Shown one piece after another: positions 34,584 to 42,493 of a stretch of 64,000 bases of DNA. Position 1 is the stretch's first letter; each line of letters begins with the position of its first letter. The DNA comes from Phytohabitans sp036906915 (lineage in GTDB: Bacteria > Actinomycetota > Actinomycetes > Mycobacteriales > Micromonosporaceae): NCBI RefSeq assembly GCF_036906915.1, contig NZ_JBAKHX010000038.1:1-64000 (forward strand), read 5' to 3'. Under the pieces are notes generated by a model that saw only the letters and a list, made by a program, of their open reading frames with translations, did not search any database and was not told the DNA's origin. The translations under genes and the position numbers were made by a program.

Positions 34584-36302
34584 TTACGCTGGCCGCTCGC
34601 GCCACCGGTTCGTGATCGGCAGGCGGCGGTCGCGGCCGAACGCCTTGATCGAGATTTTGGTGCCGGGCGCGGACTGGCGGCGCTTGTACTCGGCGACGTC
34701 GACCATGCGAAGCGTCCGGTCGACGACCGCGGGGTCGTGCCCCTCGGCGACCAGCTCGTCGCGGCCGAGGTCGCCGTCGACGTACCCGGCGAGGATCGCG
34801 TCGAGCTCGTCGTAGTCGGGCAGCGAGTCGGTGTCGAGCTGGCCGGGTCGCAGCTCGGCGCTCGGCGGCTTTGTGATCGAGCTCTCCGGGATCGGCGGCT
34901 CGGTGCCGCGCCGCTCGGCCTCCTCGTCGCGCCAGCGGGCGAGCTTCCAGACGAGGGTCTTCGGCACGTCCTTGAGCGGGTTGAAGCCGCCGACCGAGTC
35001 ACCATACAAAGTGGAGTATCCGACGGCCAGCTCGCTCTTGTTGCCCGTGGTGAGCACTAGGTGGCCCTCCTGGTTGGACAGTGCCATGAGGATGACACCG
35101 CGCACGCGTGCCTGGAGGTTTTCGACGGCGAGACCCGAGAGCGACATGTTGGCGAGGAACGCGTCGACCATCGGCTGGATCGGCTCGATCCGGTAGTCGA
35201 GGCCGGTGCGCTTGGCGAGTTCGGCCGCGTCGTCCCGGGAGTGCCCCGACGAGTGCTGACTGGGCATCGAGACGCCGACGACCCTGTCCGAGCCGAGCGC
35301 GTCGACCGCGATCGCCGCGACGACGGACGAGTCGATGCCGCCGGAGAGGCCGAGCACCACCGAGCGGAAGCCGTTCTTCTCCACGTAGTCGCGCAGGCCG
35401 AGCACCAGCGCGCGCCACACCTCGGCCTCGTCGGTGACGCGGTCGGCGATGCCACCCTCCACAAGGGAGGCCGGTGCCGGCGGCGAGGAAGGAACCTCGA
35501 CGCGTCGCACGGACATCTCGCCGAGGTCGCCGGTGGGTGCGTCCGGCACCGCCGGGGGCACGTCGAGGTCGTGGATCATCAGGTGCTCGGCGAACTGCGG
35601 CGCGCGGGCGAGCAGGGCGCCGTCGGCGGCCACCACGATCGAATCGCCGTCGAAGACCAGCTCGTCCTGGCCGCCGACCATGTTGACGTACGCGATAGCC
35701 GCGCCCGCCTCGACGGCCCGGCGCTGGACGAGCGACAGCCGCACGTCGTCCTTGTTCAGCTCGTACGGCGAGCCGTTGATGTTGACGACCAGGCCGACCC
35801 GCGCCTGCCCCGCCACCGCGAACGGTCCACCGGCCTGCCAGATGTCCTCGCAGATGGTGAGCGCGACGTCGACGCCGGCCAGCCGGATGACGGTGAGCGT
35901 GTCGCCCGGCTCGAAGTACCGGTCTTCGTCGAAGACCCCGTAGTTTGGCAGGTGGTGCTTGTAGTACGTGGTGAGCACCTCGCCGCGATGCAGAACGGCC
36001 AGCGCGTTGCGTGGCCCTCCGTCGGCGTCGAGGTAGCCGACGACGACCGGCAGGTCGCCCAGCCCATCGGCGGCGAGGTCGGCGGCGAGGTCGCGCAGCG
36101 CCGCCGTGGACGCCGCGACGAACGACGCGCGGAACACGAGGTCTTCGACCGGGTACCCGGTCAGCATCATCTCGGGGAACGCCACGAACTGGGCGCCTGA
36201 GTCGGCCGCGGCGCGGCTCCACTCCCGCACCGCGGCGGCGTTGCCGGCCAGATCGCCGACGGTCGGGTTTACCTGGGCGAGGGCGATGCGCATAGTCGGC
36301 AT
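34584..36302 (-). CDS. nadE: glutamine-dependent NAD+ synthetase
   Basis: 572 aa. The N-terminal nitrilase-fold glutaminase domain has Glu (VAFPEMMLTGYP), Lys (YYKHHLPNYGVFDE) and Cys (ALTICEDIW) of the catalytic triad. The C-terminal synthetase domain has the ATP pyrophosphatase loop LGLSGGIDSSVVAAIAVDALG near residue 325 and NQEGHLVLTTGNKSELAVGYSTLYGDSVGGFNPLKDV. It amidates nicotinate adenine dinucleotide to NAD. The start MPTMRIALAQ parallels the streptomycete MPQLRLALNQ; the next ATG is three codons in. The start lies inside the end of the upstream hypothetical gene (34-bp overlap). Confidence 0.95.
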   Translation of the reverse strand: MPTMRIALAQVNPTVGDLAGNAAAVREWSRAAADSGAQFVAFPEMMLTGYPVEDLVFRASFVAASTAALRDLAADLAADGLGDLPVVVGYLDADGGPRNALAVLHRGEVLTTYYKHHLPNYGVFDEDRYFEPGDTLTVIRLAGVDVALTICEDIWQAGGPFAVAGQARVGLVVNINGSPYELNKDDVRLSLVQRRAVEAGAAIAYVNMVGGQDELVFDGDSIVVAADGALLARAPQFAEHLMIHDLDVPPAVPDAPTGDLGEMSVRRVEVPSSPPAPASLVEGGIADRVTDEAEVWRALVLGLRDYVEKNGFRSVVLGLSGGIDSSVVAAIAVDALGSDRVVGVSMPSQHSSGHSRDDAAELAKRTGLDYRIEPIQPMVDAFLANMSLSGLAVENLQARVRGVILMALSNQEGHLVLTTGNKSELAVGYSTLYGDSVGGFNPLKDVPKTLVWKLARWRDEEAERRGTEPPIPESSITKPPSAELRPGQLDTDSLPDYDELDAILAGYVDGDLGRDELVAEGHDPAVVDRTLRMVDVAEYKRRQSAPGTKISIKAFGRDRRLPITNRWRERPA

Positions 36303-37033
36303 GTCTCCATCTTCCCCGGTGAGGCGGGCCACTGTGCCAGCGGCTGGGCGCGGTCGAGCGCACGGCGCAGCGTGTCCGCCACGTCATCGGGGTCTACCGC
36401 GCCGGCGGGGCCGAGGTGGCGCAGAACCGACAGCAAGGCACCCACGCGACCGACCGCGAGGTACCCGTCGCGCGTGCCACTCTCGCCGCGGGCGGTGACG
36501 CGCACCGCGTACGCATCGTCACCGACCCGGCGCAGCACCATCTCGCGCAGGTGAACGCGGACGGCGGTACCGTCGTCGAGTCGCGCGTCGAACTCGGGGC
36601 AGGCCCCCGACGCGGCGCGGAGTTCGCCGAAGGCGCGCTCCGCGCCGTCCGGTCCGAACAGCGTGAGCGCCTGGCGCAGCAGCGTGCCGTCGTGGCGGCC
36701 GGCGAAGTCGCCGAGCGCGCGGTCGGCGGCCCGGTCCCGCGTGACGTCCCACGGGCGCTCGAAGAGCGCCCGGCAGCGCTCCCGCCGGTCAGGGCCGGAC
36801 GCCGTCCGGGGCGCCGACGTCTCGCGGTAGCCCTCCGGCAGGTCGGTGGCCGCGAGCAGCGCTTCGCGCAGCTCCGGCTGGGTCGCGGTGAGGGGGCCGA
36901 GCCGCGGGGACGGCGTGGGGTCCGCGGCCCGCCCATCGGTCACCCTGACGTGCACGACACCAGCCAGCACCAGGACAGCGGCCAGCAGCCCGCCCAGCGT
37001 CAGGCCGCCCAGGATCACGCGGCTGCGTACCAT
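36269..37033 (-). CDS. membrane-anchored or secreted hypothetical protein
   Basis: 254 aa. The N-terminus (MVRSRVILGGLTLGGLLAAVLVLAGVV) is a membrane anchor or uncleaved signal. The outside domain (ELREALLAATDLPEGYRETSAPRTASG ... LTLFGPDGAERAFGELRAASGACPEFDA ... VRVTARGESGTRDGYLAVGRVGALLSVLRHLGP) has the look of actinobacterial PknH-sensor-like or lipoprotein-type extracellular domains, with one CPEFDA cysteine. I cannot assign it firmly. GGGAGGGG lies eight bases before the ATG. The last 11 codons overlap nadE out of frame, so the two are cotranscribed. Confidence 0.72.
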   Translation of the reverse strand: MVRSRVILGGLTLGGLLAAVLVLAGVVHVRVTDGRAADPTPSPRLGPLTATQPELREALLAATDLPEGYRETSAPRTASGPDRRERCRALFERPWDVTRDRAADRALGDFAGRHDGTLLRQALTLFGPDGAERAFGELRAASGACPEFDARLDDGTAVRVHLREMVLRRVGDDAYAVRVTARGESGTRDGYLAVGRVGALLSVLRHLGPAGAVDPDDVADTLRRALDRAQPLAQWPASPGKMETCRLCASPSPR

Positions 37034-37124
37034 GAATTGTCCCCTCCCGGTCTGTTTTGTATCAACGGTGAGGAACCGGACAGAGTTGCGCCCAGCCCCG
37101 AGCCACGCGCCGTTCGGCGTTGCC

Positions 37125-37140
37125 GTAACGTCGGCGTAAC
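37125..37140 (+). promoter_or_regulatory. candidate GlnR box upstream of glnA2
   Basis: GTAAC-N6-GTAAC, matching the a- and b-type half-sites (GTnAC-N6-GnAAC) of actinobacterial GlnR, 62 bases before the glnA2 GTG. One full site is visible; a second pair at 6-bp spacing is not clear. Confidence 0.5.
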
Positions 37141-37202
37141 GGGGTGGGGGGAGACTCCGGTACAGCTCAGCGACCGCGTCACCGCGTCACAAGGGGTTAG
37201 CA

Positions 37203-38555
37203 GTGGACCGTCAGCAGGAGTTCGTGCTCCGCACGCTCGAAGAGCGCGACATCCGGTTCGTCCGGTTGTGGTTCACCGACGTGCTGGGCACGCTCAAGAG
37301 CGTCTCGGTGGCGCCGGCCGAGCTTGAGGCCGCGTTCGAGGAGGGCATCGGGTTCGACGGCTCGGCGATCGAGGGCTTCGCCCGGGTCTTCGAGTCCGAC
37401 ATGATCGCTATGCCCGACCCGACCACCTTCCAGGTGTTCCCGTTCGAGGGTGGGGTCAGCGGCGAGAGCGCCAGGATGTTCTGCGACATCCTGCTGCCCG
37501 ATGGCAGCCCGTCCTGGGCCGACCCGCGCCACGTGCTGCGCCGGGCGCTGTCCAAGGCGGCCGAGAAGGGCTTCACCTTCTACACCCACCCCGAGATCGA
37601 GTTCTTCCTGCTGGAAAACGGCCCCGCCGACGGCTCGCTGCCGACGCCGGTCGACGCCGGCGGTTACTTCGACCACACCACGCACGCGGTCGCGCGCGAC
37701 TTCCGGCGTCAGGCCGTGCTCGCGCTGGAGCGGATCGGCATCTCGGTCGAGTTCAGCCACCACGAGGTCGCGCCCGGCCAGCAGGAGATCGACCTGCGGT
37801 ACGCGGACGCGCTCACCACGGCCGACAACATCATGACCTTCCGGCACGTGGTCAAGGAGGTCGCGCTCTCACACGGCGTGCGCGCCACGTTCATGCCGAA
37901 GCCGTTCACCGACCAGCCGGGCAGCGGCATGCACACCCACCTGTCGCTGTTCGAGGGCGAGCGCAACGCGTTCCACGACGCCAGCGACTCGATGAAGCTG
38001 TCGAAGGTGGCCAGGGCGTTCATCGCCGGCCTCCTGGTGCACGCCCGGGAGTACACGGCGGTCACCAACCAGTGGGTCAACTCGTACAAGCGGCTCTTCC
38101 CGCAGGCCCTGCCCGACCGGATCACCGAGTCGCCGGCCTACGTCTGCTGGGGGCACCTCAACCGGTCCGCGCTGGTGCGCGTGCCGGCGTACGGCAAGCC
38201 CAACTCCGCGCGGGTCGAGGTCCGCTCGCTGGATTCGGCCGCCAACCCCTACCTGGCCTTCGCGGTCATGCTCGGCGCCGGCCTGAAGGGCATCGAGGAG
38301 GGGTACGAGCTGCCGGCGGGTGCCGAGGACGACGTGTGGGCGCTGTCCGTCGCCGAGCGCAAGGCGATGGGGTACGAGGCGCTGCCCGAAAACCTCTCGG
38401 AGGCTATTGACGTGATGGCCGGTTCCGAGCTGATCGCCGAGGTGCTGGGCGAGCACGTCTTCGACTTCTTCCTGCGCAACAAGCGGGCCGAGTGGGAGCA
38501 GTACCGCCGCGAGGTCACCCCGTACGAGCGCCAGCGGTACCTGGGCGCGCTCTAG
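37203..38555 (+). CDS. glnA2: glutamine synthetase, GlnA2 type
   Basis: 450-aa class I-alpha glutamine synthetase. Markers are GIGFDGSAIEGFARVFESDM, HPEIEFFL, GQQEIDLRYADALTTADN, FMPKPFTDQPGSGMHTHLSL (latch and ATP site), VNSYKRLFP and ARVEVRSLDSAANPYLAF. In place of the adenylylation loop (NLYDLP type) it has DDVWALSVAERKAMGYEALP, so no tyrosine stands at the modified position. It should thus escape GlnE control. AAGGGG precedes the GTG. A perfect 14-bp hairpin terminator follows. The gene is the counterpart of Rv2222c. Confidence 0.94.
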   Translation: MDRQQEFVLRTLEERDIRFVRLWFTDVLGTLKSVSVAPAELEAAFEEGIGFDGSAIEGFARVFESDMIAMPDPTTFQVFPFEGGVSGESARMFCDILLPDGSPSWADPRHVLRRALSKAAEKGFTFYTHPEIEFFLLENGPADGSLPTPVDAGGYFDHTTHAVARDFRRQAVLALERIGISVEFSHHEVAPGQQEIDLRYADALTTADNIMTFRHVVKEVALSHGVRATFMPKPFTDQPGSGMHTHLSLFEGERNAFHDASDSMKLSKVARAFIAGLLVHAREYTAVTNQWVNSYKRLFPQALPDRITESPAYVCWGHLNRSALVRVPAYGKPNSARVEVRSLDSAANPYLAFAVMLGAGLKGIEEGYELPAGAEDDVWALSVAERKAMGYEALPENLSEAIDVMAGSELIAEVLGEHVFDFFLRNKRAEWEQYRREVTPYERQRYLGAL

Positions 38556-38567
38556 ATCGCACATGAC

Positions 38568-38614
38568 GGTGCCGCTCGCCAGCACCGCGGGGGACGGGCG
38601 TGGCGAGCGGCACC
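38568..38614. terminator. bidirectional hairpin terminator between glnA2 and the secreted Ala-rich protein
   Basis: GGTGCCGCTCGCCA (38568-38581) and TGGCGAGCGGCACC (38601-38614) form a perfect 14-bp stem. It lies 12 bp after the glnA2 stop and 7 bp after the stop of the converging gene. Confidence 0.75.
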
Positions 38615-38621
38615 GGGCCTG

Positions 38622-39113
38622 TTAGCTGGTGGCGCTAGGTGACGGGGTGCCTGGTTTCTCGCCGCCACCACCCGGGCCACGTCCAGGGCCGCCCTTGCCG
38701 CCGCCGAAGCCGCCCAGCACACCGGCCTCGTACGCCTTGAGGATCGCGTCGGCCTGCTCCTGGGTGAGCTTGCCTTCCTTCACCGCGGCGTCGAGCCGGC
38801 TCTTCAGCTTGGCCTGCCGGTCGGCCTGGCTCTTCTCGGTGCCCTTCGGCTGGCCCTGCGGCTTCCGTTCCCCGCGTACCTTCTCGATGGCAGCGGTCAC
38901 CTTGTCCTCCGAGATGCCCAACTCTGCCGCCAGGGCCCTGGCCAACTCGGCGTCGCGCTCGGCGCGCTGCTGCTTCCGGTCGGGCTGGCTGGTGGACGAG
39001 GAGCCGGAGCTGTCCTCCGCAAACGCCACGGTGGGTGCGGCGATCCCGACCGCGAGCACGCCCGCCGCGGCCAACCCGGCGAACATCGTCTTCTTGGATA
39101 TCGGCCTGGACAT
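38622..39113 (-). CDS. secreted Ala/Gly-rich helical protein
   Basis: 163 aa. A cleavable signal peptide (SKKTMFAGLAAAGVLAVGIAAPTVAFAED) is followed by a charged helical domain with two short similar motifs: ELARALAAELGISEDKVTAAIEKVRGE and KLKSRLDAAVKEGKLTQEQADAILKAYEAG. The latter resembles the helix-turn-helix repeats of YckD-like or Spy-like exported proteins. The tail is Gly/Pro-rich (FGGGKGGPGRGPGGGG). Function is unknown; a periplasmic-type chaperone or metal sensor is possible but unsupported. GGAGG lies four bases before the ATG. Confidence 0.82.
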   Translation of the reverse strand: MSRPISKKTMFAGLAAAGVLAVGIAAPTVAFAEDSSGSSSTSQPDRKQQRAERDAELARALAAELGISEDKVTAAIEKVRGERKPQGQPKGTEKSQADRQAKLKSRLDAAVKEGKLTQEQADAILKAYEAGVLGGFGGGKGGPGRGPGGGGEKPGTPSPSATS

Positions 39114-39191
39114 CGAACCTCCGGACTAACTCAATGGGTGGGTACCCGATCGACCATGAGCCGCCCGTCTGTAAGGGCCCCATGGCATTGC

Positions 39192-39207
39192 TGTCAGCGG
39201 CCTGACA
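39192..39207. promoter_or_regulatory. palindrome TGTCAG-CGGC-CTGACA between divergent genes
   Basis: A perfect 6-bp inverted repeat with a four-base centre, 79 bp upstream of the secreted-protein start and 108 bp upstream of the WYL regulator. Candidate operator; the protein is unknown. Confidence 0.35.
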
Positions 39208-39302
39208 ATCCGGCTCTCACGTGGACGGATTGCGGTGATGAGCGTGCTTCGTCACCAGCGCGGGCATAGGAAACACCGATGGACTGACTCGTACATGTGT
39301 CG

Positions 39303-39308
39303 TAACGT
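39303..39308 (+). promoter_or_regulatory. leaderless -10 box of the WYL regulator gene
   Basis: TAACGT ends six bases before the ATG at 39315, so the message should start at or next to the initiation codon. Confidence 0.55.
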
Positions 39309-39314
39309 CGGTCT

Positions 39315-40010
39315 ATGAAGCGCGCCGACCGGCTCTGCGCCCTAGCGGCCGAGCTGCGCGCGGCGGCACCCAGATCACGCGGCGCGCCCTGGCTCGCGCG
39401 GCGCTTCCACATCAGCGTGCGCACGGTCGCGCGCGACGTTCACGCCCTGCGCCGTTCTGGCCTGCCGATCGTCACGGATGGCGGGCGCGCCGGCGGATAC
39501 GTCTTCGACCGGTCCCGCGCTCTGCCGCCGCTGCACCTCGCGCCCAGCGAGGCCGTCGCCGTCGCGGTGGCGCTCCGGCGGCTCGGCGGCACGCCGTTCC
39601 ACGCGGACGCCGCGTCGGCTCTGCGCAAGCTGGGAGCGATGCTGCCCGAGGCCGACGACCTCGCCGCCCGAGAGCTGGCTGAGCGCCTGCACTTCGCCGT
39701 GGGGCATCCGGCGCCGGTGGTACCCAGGGTCATCGCCGACGCGCTGCACGGGCGCACGATCCTGCGCATCGACTACACCGACCGGTACGGGGTCGCCACA
39801 ACGCGGAGCGTCGAGCCGCTCGGCTACCTGGGCAACCGGGAGTACTGGTACCTGGTGGCGTGGTGCCGGCTGCGCGACGGGGTGCGCGCGTTCCGCACCG
39901 ACCGGATCGAGTCGGTGACCGGTACGGCCGAGCCCGCCCCGCCGCGCCGCCTGTTACCGAGCGACCTGGACCTACCGGGAGACCTCGTGCGGCCGCTCAT
40001 CTTCGTTTGA
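39315..40010 (+). CDS. WYL domain transcriptional regulator (DeoR-like HTH)
   Basis: 231 aa. Residues 1-60 form a winged HTH (RADRLCALAAELRAAAPRSRGAPWLARRFHISVRTVARDVHALRRSGLPIVTDGGRAGGYVF). The WYL domain is at residues 140-210 (LRIDYTDRYGVATTRSVEPLGYLGNREYWYLVAWCRLRDGVRAFRTDRI), with YWYLVAWC in place of the name-giving WYL. WYL domains bind nucleic-acid or nucleotide ligands. The C-terminal WCX extension of larger members is missing. The gene converges with the SPW gene, five bases between stop codons. Target genes are unknown. Confidence 0.88.
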   Translation: MKRADRLCALAAELRAAAPRSRGAPWLARRFHISVRTVARDVHALRRSGLPIVTDGGRAGGYVFDRSRALPPLHLAPSEAVAVAVALRRLGGTPFHADAASALRKLGAMLPEADDLAARELAERLHFAVGHPAPVVPRVIADALHGRTILRIDYTDRYGVATTRSVEPLGYLGNREYWYLVAWCRLRDGVRAFRTDRIESVTGTAEPAPPRRLLPSDLDLPGDLVRPLIFV

Positions 40011-40015
40011 GATTC

Positions 40016-40558
40016 TTACGGCCGACCTCGCCCCATTCCGGACCCCATCTCGCGCCCCATGTCGGGCCCCATGTCGGGCCCCATGTCGGGCCGGGTACCG
40101 GGCCGTCGCGTGCCGCGCCGCGTGCCGGCACGCATGCCGACCGATGCCATGACCAGGCCGAGGAGCAGGCACAGCGCGCCGGTGATGACGTTGTTGGCGA
40201 TCGCCGAGTTGTCCGGCGTTGCCCCGTTCACCACCCACGGCGCGATGATCGTCCAAGCGCCGATCACCGCGGTGACCCAAGTGATGCCGTGCGTCCGGCC
40301 GTACGCGGAGGCGAAGCCGAGCGCGAGCAGCGCGACCGCGACACCGCTGAAGAGGTTGCTCGCGGTCAGGCCGGGCGAATCGCTGGTGAAGCCGACGACC
40401 CACGGCGACATCGCCAGGTAGAGGCCGGTCAGGAGGGTGAGTCCGTCGACCAACTGGGCGGTCGGCGTCTCGGCGACCCGGTCATACCGTGCCCGAAGGG
40501 CGGCAATGTCCGGATGCTCCTCGATTGCAGGTGTTTGTGCAGGGGTCTGTGCGGTCAT
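40016..40558 (-). CDS. SPW repeat membrane protein
   Basis: 180 aa with four membrane segments and two SPW-type motifs: LAMSPWVVGF near residue 50 and WTIIAPWVVNG near residue 110. After the fourth segment the tail is Arg-rich and then repeats DMGP three times (GTRPDMGPDMGPDMGREMGSGMGRGRP), a low-complexity extension unusual for the family. SPW proteins are of unknown function. GGAGG lies 11 bases before the ATG. The gene follows ldcA's end by about 95 bp on the same strand. Confidence 0.85.
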   Translation of the reverse strand: MTAQTPAQTPAIEEHPDIAALRARYDRVAETPTAQLVDGLTLLTGLYLAMSPWVVGFTSDSPGLTASNLFSGVAVALLALGFASAYGRTHGITWVTAVIGAWTIIAPWVVNGATPDNSAIANNVITGALCLLLGLVMASVGMRAGTRRGTRRPGTRPDMGPDMGPDMGREMGSGMGRGRP

Positions 40559-40653
40559 CGCAGGCCCACCTCCCTCACGGAGAGAGCGGGTGGAAGTCTT
40601 CCACTCACTCGTAGCATGCGCCGGTTGGCAGGCCTCCGCCACCGCAAGAGTGT

Positions 40654-41580
40654 CTATCCGGACACCGCGGACTCTACGGTCAGCGTGCCCGTCGACGCGT
40701 CCATCGCGGCTGGCACGCCCACGGGCACCGTGAGCTGGCCGGCCCCGTGCCCGATGGGCAGCCCGCCGAGCACCGGTACGCCCAGGTCGCCCAGCCTGTC
40801 GAGCAGAACGTCGGCGACGCTCACCGACCACTCGTCGGCGCAGTTCGTGAACTGGCCCACGGCCACGCCGGCGATCCCCGCCAGCGCGCCCGCGCGGCGC
40901 AGGTGGGTCAGCATCCGGTCCACTCTGTACGGTGCTTCGTCGACGTCTTCCAGAAGCACGATGGCGCCGGTCAGGTCGGGCATGTCCGGGGTGCCGACGG
41001 ACGACGCGAGAAGGCTCAGGTTGCCACCGATGAGGGTGCCGGACGCCGCACCAGGCACCGTGACCGGCGCGGTCTGCTCGCTCTCGACCCGTTTCACGAC
41101 AACGGGATCGGTGCTCATGAGCGCGGCGCGCAGCGACTCGGCCGACAGCGGTGGCGTGCGGTCTTCCAGCCACGCCACGCCAGGACCGTGCACAGTGGCC
41201 AGTCGCGCGCCGCGCCACAGGGCGAGCTGGAGTCCGGTGATGTCGGAAAACCCCGCGACCACCTTGGGCTCGCGCCGCACCGCCGCCATGTCGATCACGT
41301 CGACGACCCGCTGCACGCCGTATCCGCCACGGGTGCACAGCACGCCGCGCACGCCCGGGTCGGCGAACGCAGCGTTGAGGTCGGCCGCCCGCAGCTCGTC
41401 CGCGCCCGCGAAGTACCCGTGCCGGGCGTACGCGTGCGGAGCCAGCACCGGTCGCAGGCCCCAGCCGGTCAACAGCTCGATCCCGCGGGCCACCCGCTCC
41501 GGCCGCGTCGGCCCGGACGGCGACACCAACATGACCGTGTCTCCCGTCCGCAACACCGCCGCCCGCACCCCGCTGTCCAC
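40654..41580 (-). CDS. LD-carboxypeptidase, peptidase family S66
   Basis: 308 aa. The catalytic Ser is in VAGFSDITGLQLAL near residue 110, the Glu in IVLLEDVDEAPYRVDRML and the His in LGGLPIGHGAGQLTVPVGV near the C-terminus. LCTRGGYGVQRVVD and SGTLIGGNLSLLASSVGTP are further S66 signatures. Family members cleave the LD bond in murein tetrapeptides for recycling, or act on microcin C7 as immunity proteins (MccF), so resistance is an alternative role. No signal peptide. The GTG is seven bases after TACGCT, a leaderless signal, and is divergent from the amidotransferase gene. Confidence 0.9.
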   Translation of the reverse strand: MDSGVRAAVLRTGDTVMLVSPSGPTRPERVARGIELLTGWGLRPVLAPHAYARHGYFAGADELRAADLNAAFADPGVRGVLCTRGGYGVQRVVDVIDMAAVRREPKVVAGFSDITGLQLALWRGARLATVHGPGVAWLEDRTPPLSAESLRAALMSTDPVVVKRVESEQTAPVTVPGAASGTLIGGNLSLLASSVGTPDMPDLTGAIVLLEDVDEAPYRVDRMLTHLRRAGALAGIAGVAVGQFTNCADEWSVSVADVLLDRLGDLGVPVLGGLPIGHGAGQLTVPVGVPAAMDASTGTLTVESAVSG

Positions 41581-41587
41581 GCGCCCG

Positions 41588-41608
41588 AGCGTATCGCCCG
41601 AGTAGGTT
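41588..41608. promoter_or_regulatory. divergent leaderless promoters of ldcA-like and amidotransferase genes
   Basis: On the minus strand TACGCT (41593 to 41588) lies seven bases before the GTG at 41580. On the plus strand TAGGTT (41603-41608) lies seven bases before the GTG at 41616. The start codons are 35 bp apart, so the two promoters overlap back to back. Confidence 0.55.
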
Positions 41609-41615
41609 GGGGTCT

Positions 41616-42350
41616 GTGAGTACGGCGCTGGTGGTGGAGAACGACCCGACGGACGACGTCCGGCGGCTGGGGGAGTGGCTGACCGAGGCGGGGCTACGGC
41701 TCGAGGTGGTGCGGGCGCACGCCGGCGAGCCGCTGCCGGCCGACCTCGACGGATACGTGGCGATCGTGGTGATGGGCGGGGAGCAGTCGGCGTACGAGCC
41801 GCGCCCCGACTGGTTCGACGATGTGGAGGCGCTGCTGCGCAAGGCCGTCCGGCACGGTGTGCCGGCGCTGGGCGTCTGCCTGGGCGGGCAGTTGCTCGCC
41901 ACCGCGCACGGCGGCACGGTCGAGCGGAGCCCGTCCGGCCCGGAGATCGGCCCCGCCCTGGTCGGCCGGCGGGACGCGGCGGCAGAGGACCCGCTGTTCC
42001 GGTACGTGCCGCTGGCGCCGGACGTGCACCAGTGGCACTACGACGAGATCACCGAGCTGCCGGCCGGCGCGGTGCTGCTCGCCGCCTCGACGCGATACCC
42101 GCACCAGGCGTTCCGGATGGGTGAGAAGGCCTGGGGGTTGCAGTTCCACATCGAGTGCGACACCGCGATGATCGCGAGCTGGGTGGCCGCGTCGCCGGAC
42201 CTGGAGGATCCCGAAGGGCTGGTCGCCGCCTTCGACGCGATCATGGTGGACGTGGAGGAGGTGTGGCAGCCGTTCGCTGCCCGGTTCGCCGCGCTCGCGC
42301 TGGGTGAGCTGCGGGATATTCGCCGTCCGCTGCCCATCCTGGGACAGTAG
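41616..42350 (+). CDS. class I glutamine amidotransferase-like protein
   Basis: 244 aa. The nucleophile elbow is PALGVCLGGQLLATAHGG near residue 88, with the second oxyanion strand VAIVVMGGEQSAYE. The His-Glu pair is in WGLQFHIECDTAMI near residue 176. This is the GMP synthase-like GATase fold without a synthetase domain. Related stand-alone proteins hydrolyse gamma-glutamyl bonds. Placement just before glnE suggests nitrogen metabolism, but the substrate is unknown. Leaderless GTG start; a TTG three codons upstream overlaps the -10 box. Confidence 0.85.
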   Translation: MSTALVVENDPTDDVRRLGEWLTEAGLRLEVVRAHAGEPLPADLDGYVAIVVMGGEQSAYEPRPDWFDDVEALLRKAVRHGVPALGVCLGGQLLATAHGGTVERSPSGPEIGPALVGRRDAAAEDPLFRYVPLAPDVHQWHYDEITELPAGAVLLAASTRYPHQAFRMGEKAWGLQFHIECDTAMIASWVAASPDLEDPEGLVAAFDAIMVDVEEVWQPFAARFAALALGELRDIRRPLPILGQ

Positions 42351-42352
42351 GC

Positions 42353-42493
42353 GTGAGCGAGCGAACTGGCGCGGCGGCGCCTGGACTGCCCGCCCACCTC
42401 CCCGACCACGGCACGACGAAGTCGCTGCGTGGCGCGAGGGAAGGCGTCGCCTTCAGCGCCGCGCGAGCGAGCGAGCCAGGAGACGCAGCGTGA
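42353..42493 (+). repeat. mini-ORF cassette between the amidotransferase gene and glnE
   Basis: A 47-codon frame that begins GTGAGCGAGCGAACTGG two bases after the upstream stop codon and ends in a TGA overlapping the glnE GTG (GTGA). The end (GAGCGAGCCAGGAGACGCAGCGTGAG) carries the glnE Shine-Dalgarno and matches the end of the 28439-28492 cassette at most positions. The peptide (VSERTGAAAPGLPAHLP...) has no recognisable fold. Confidence 0.65.
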
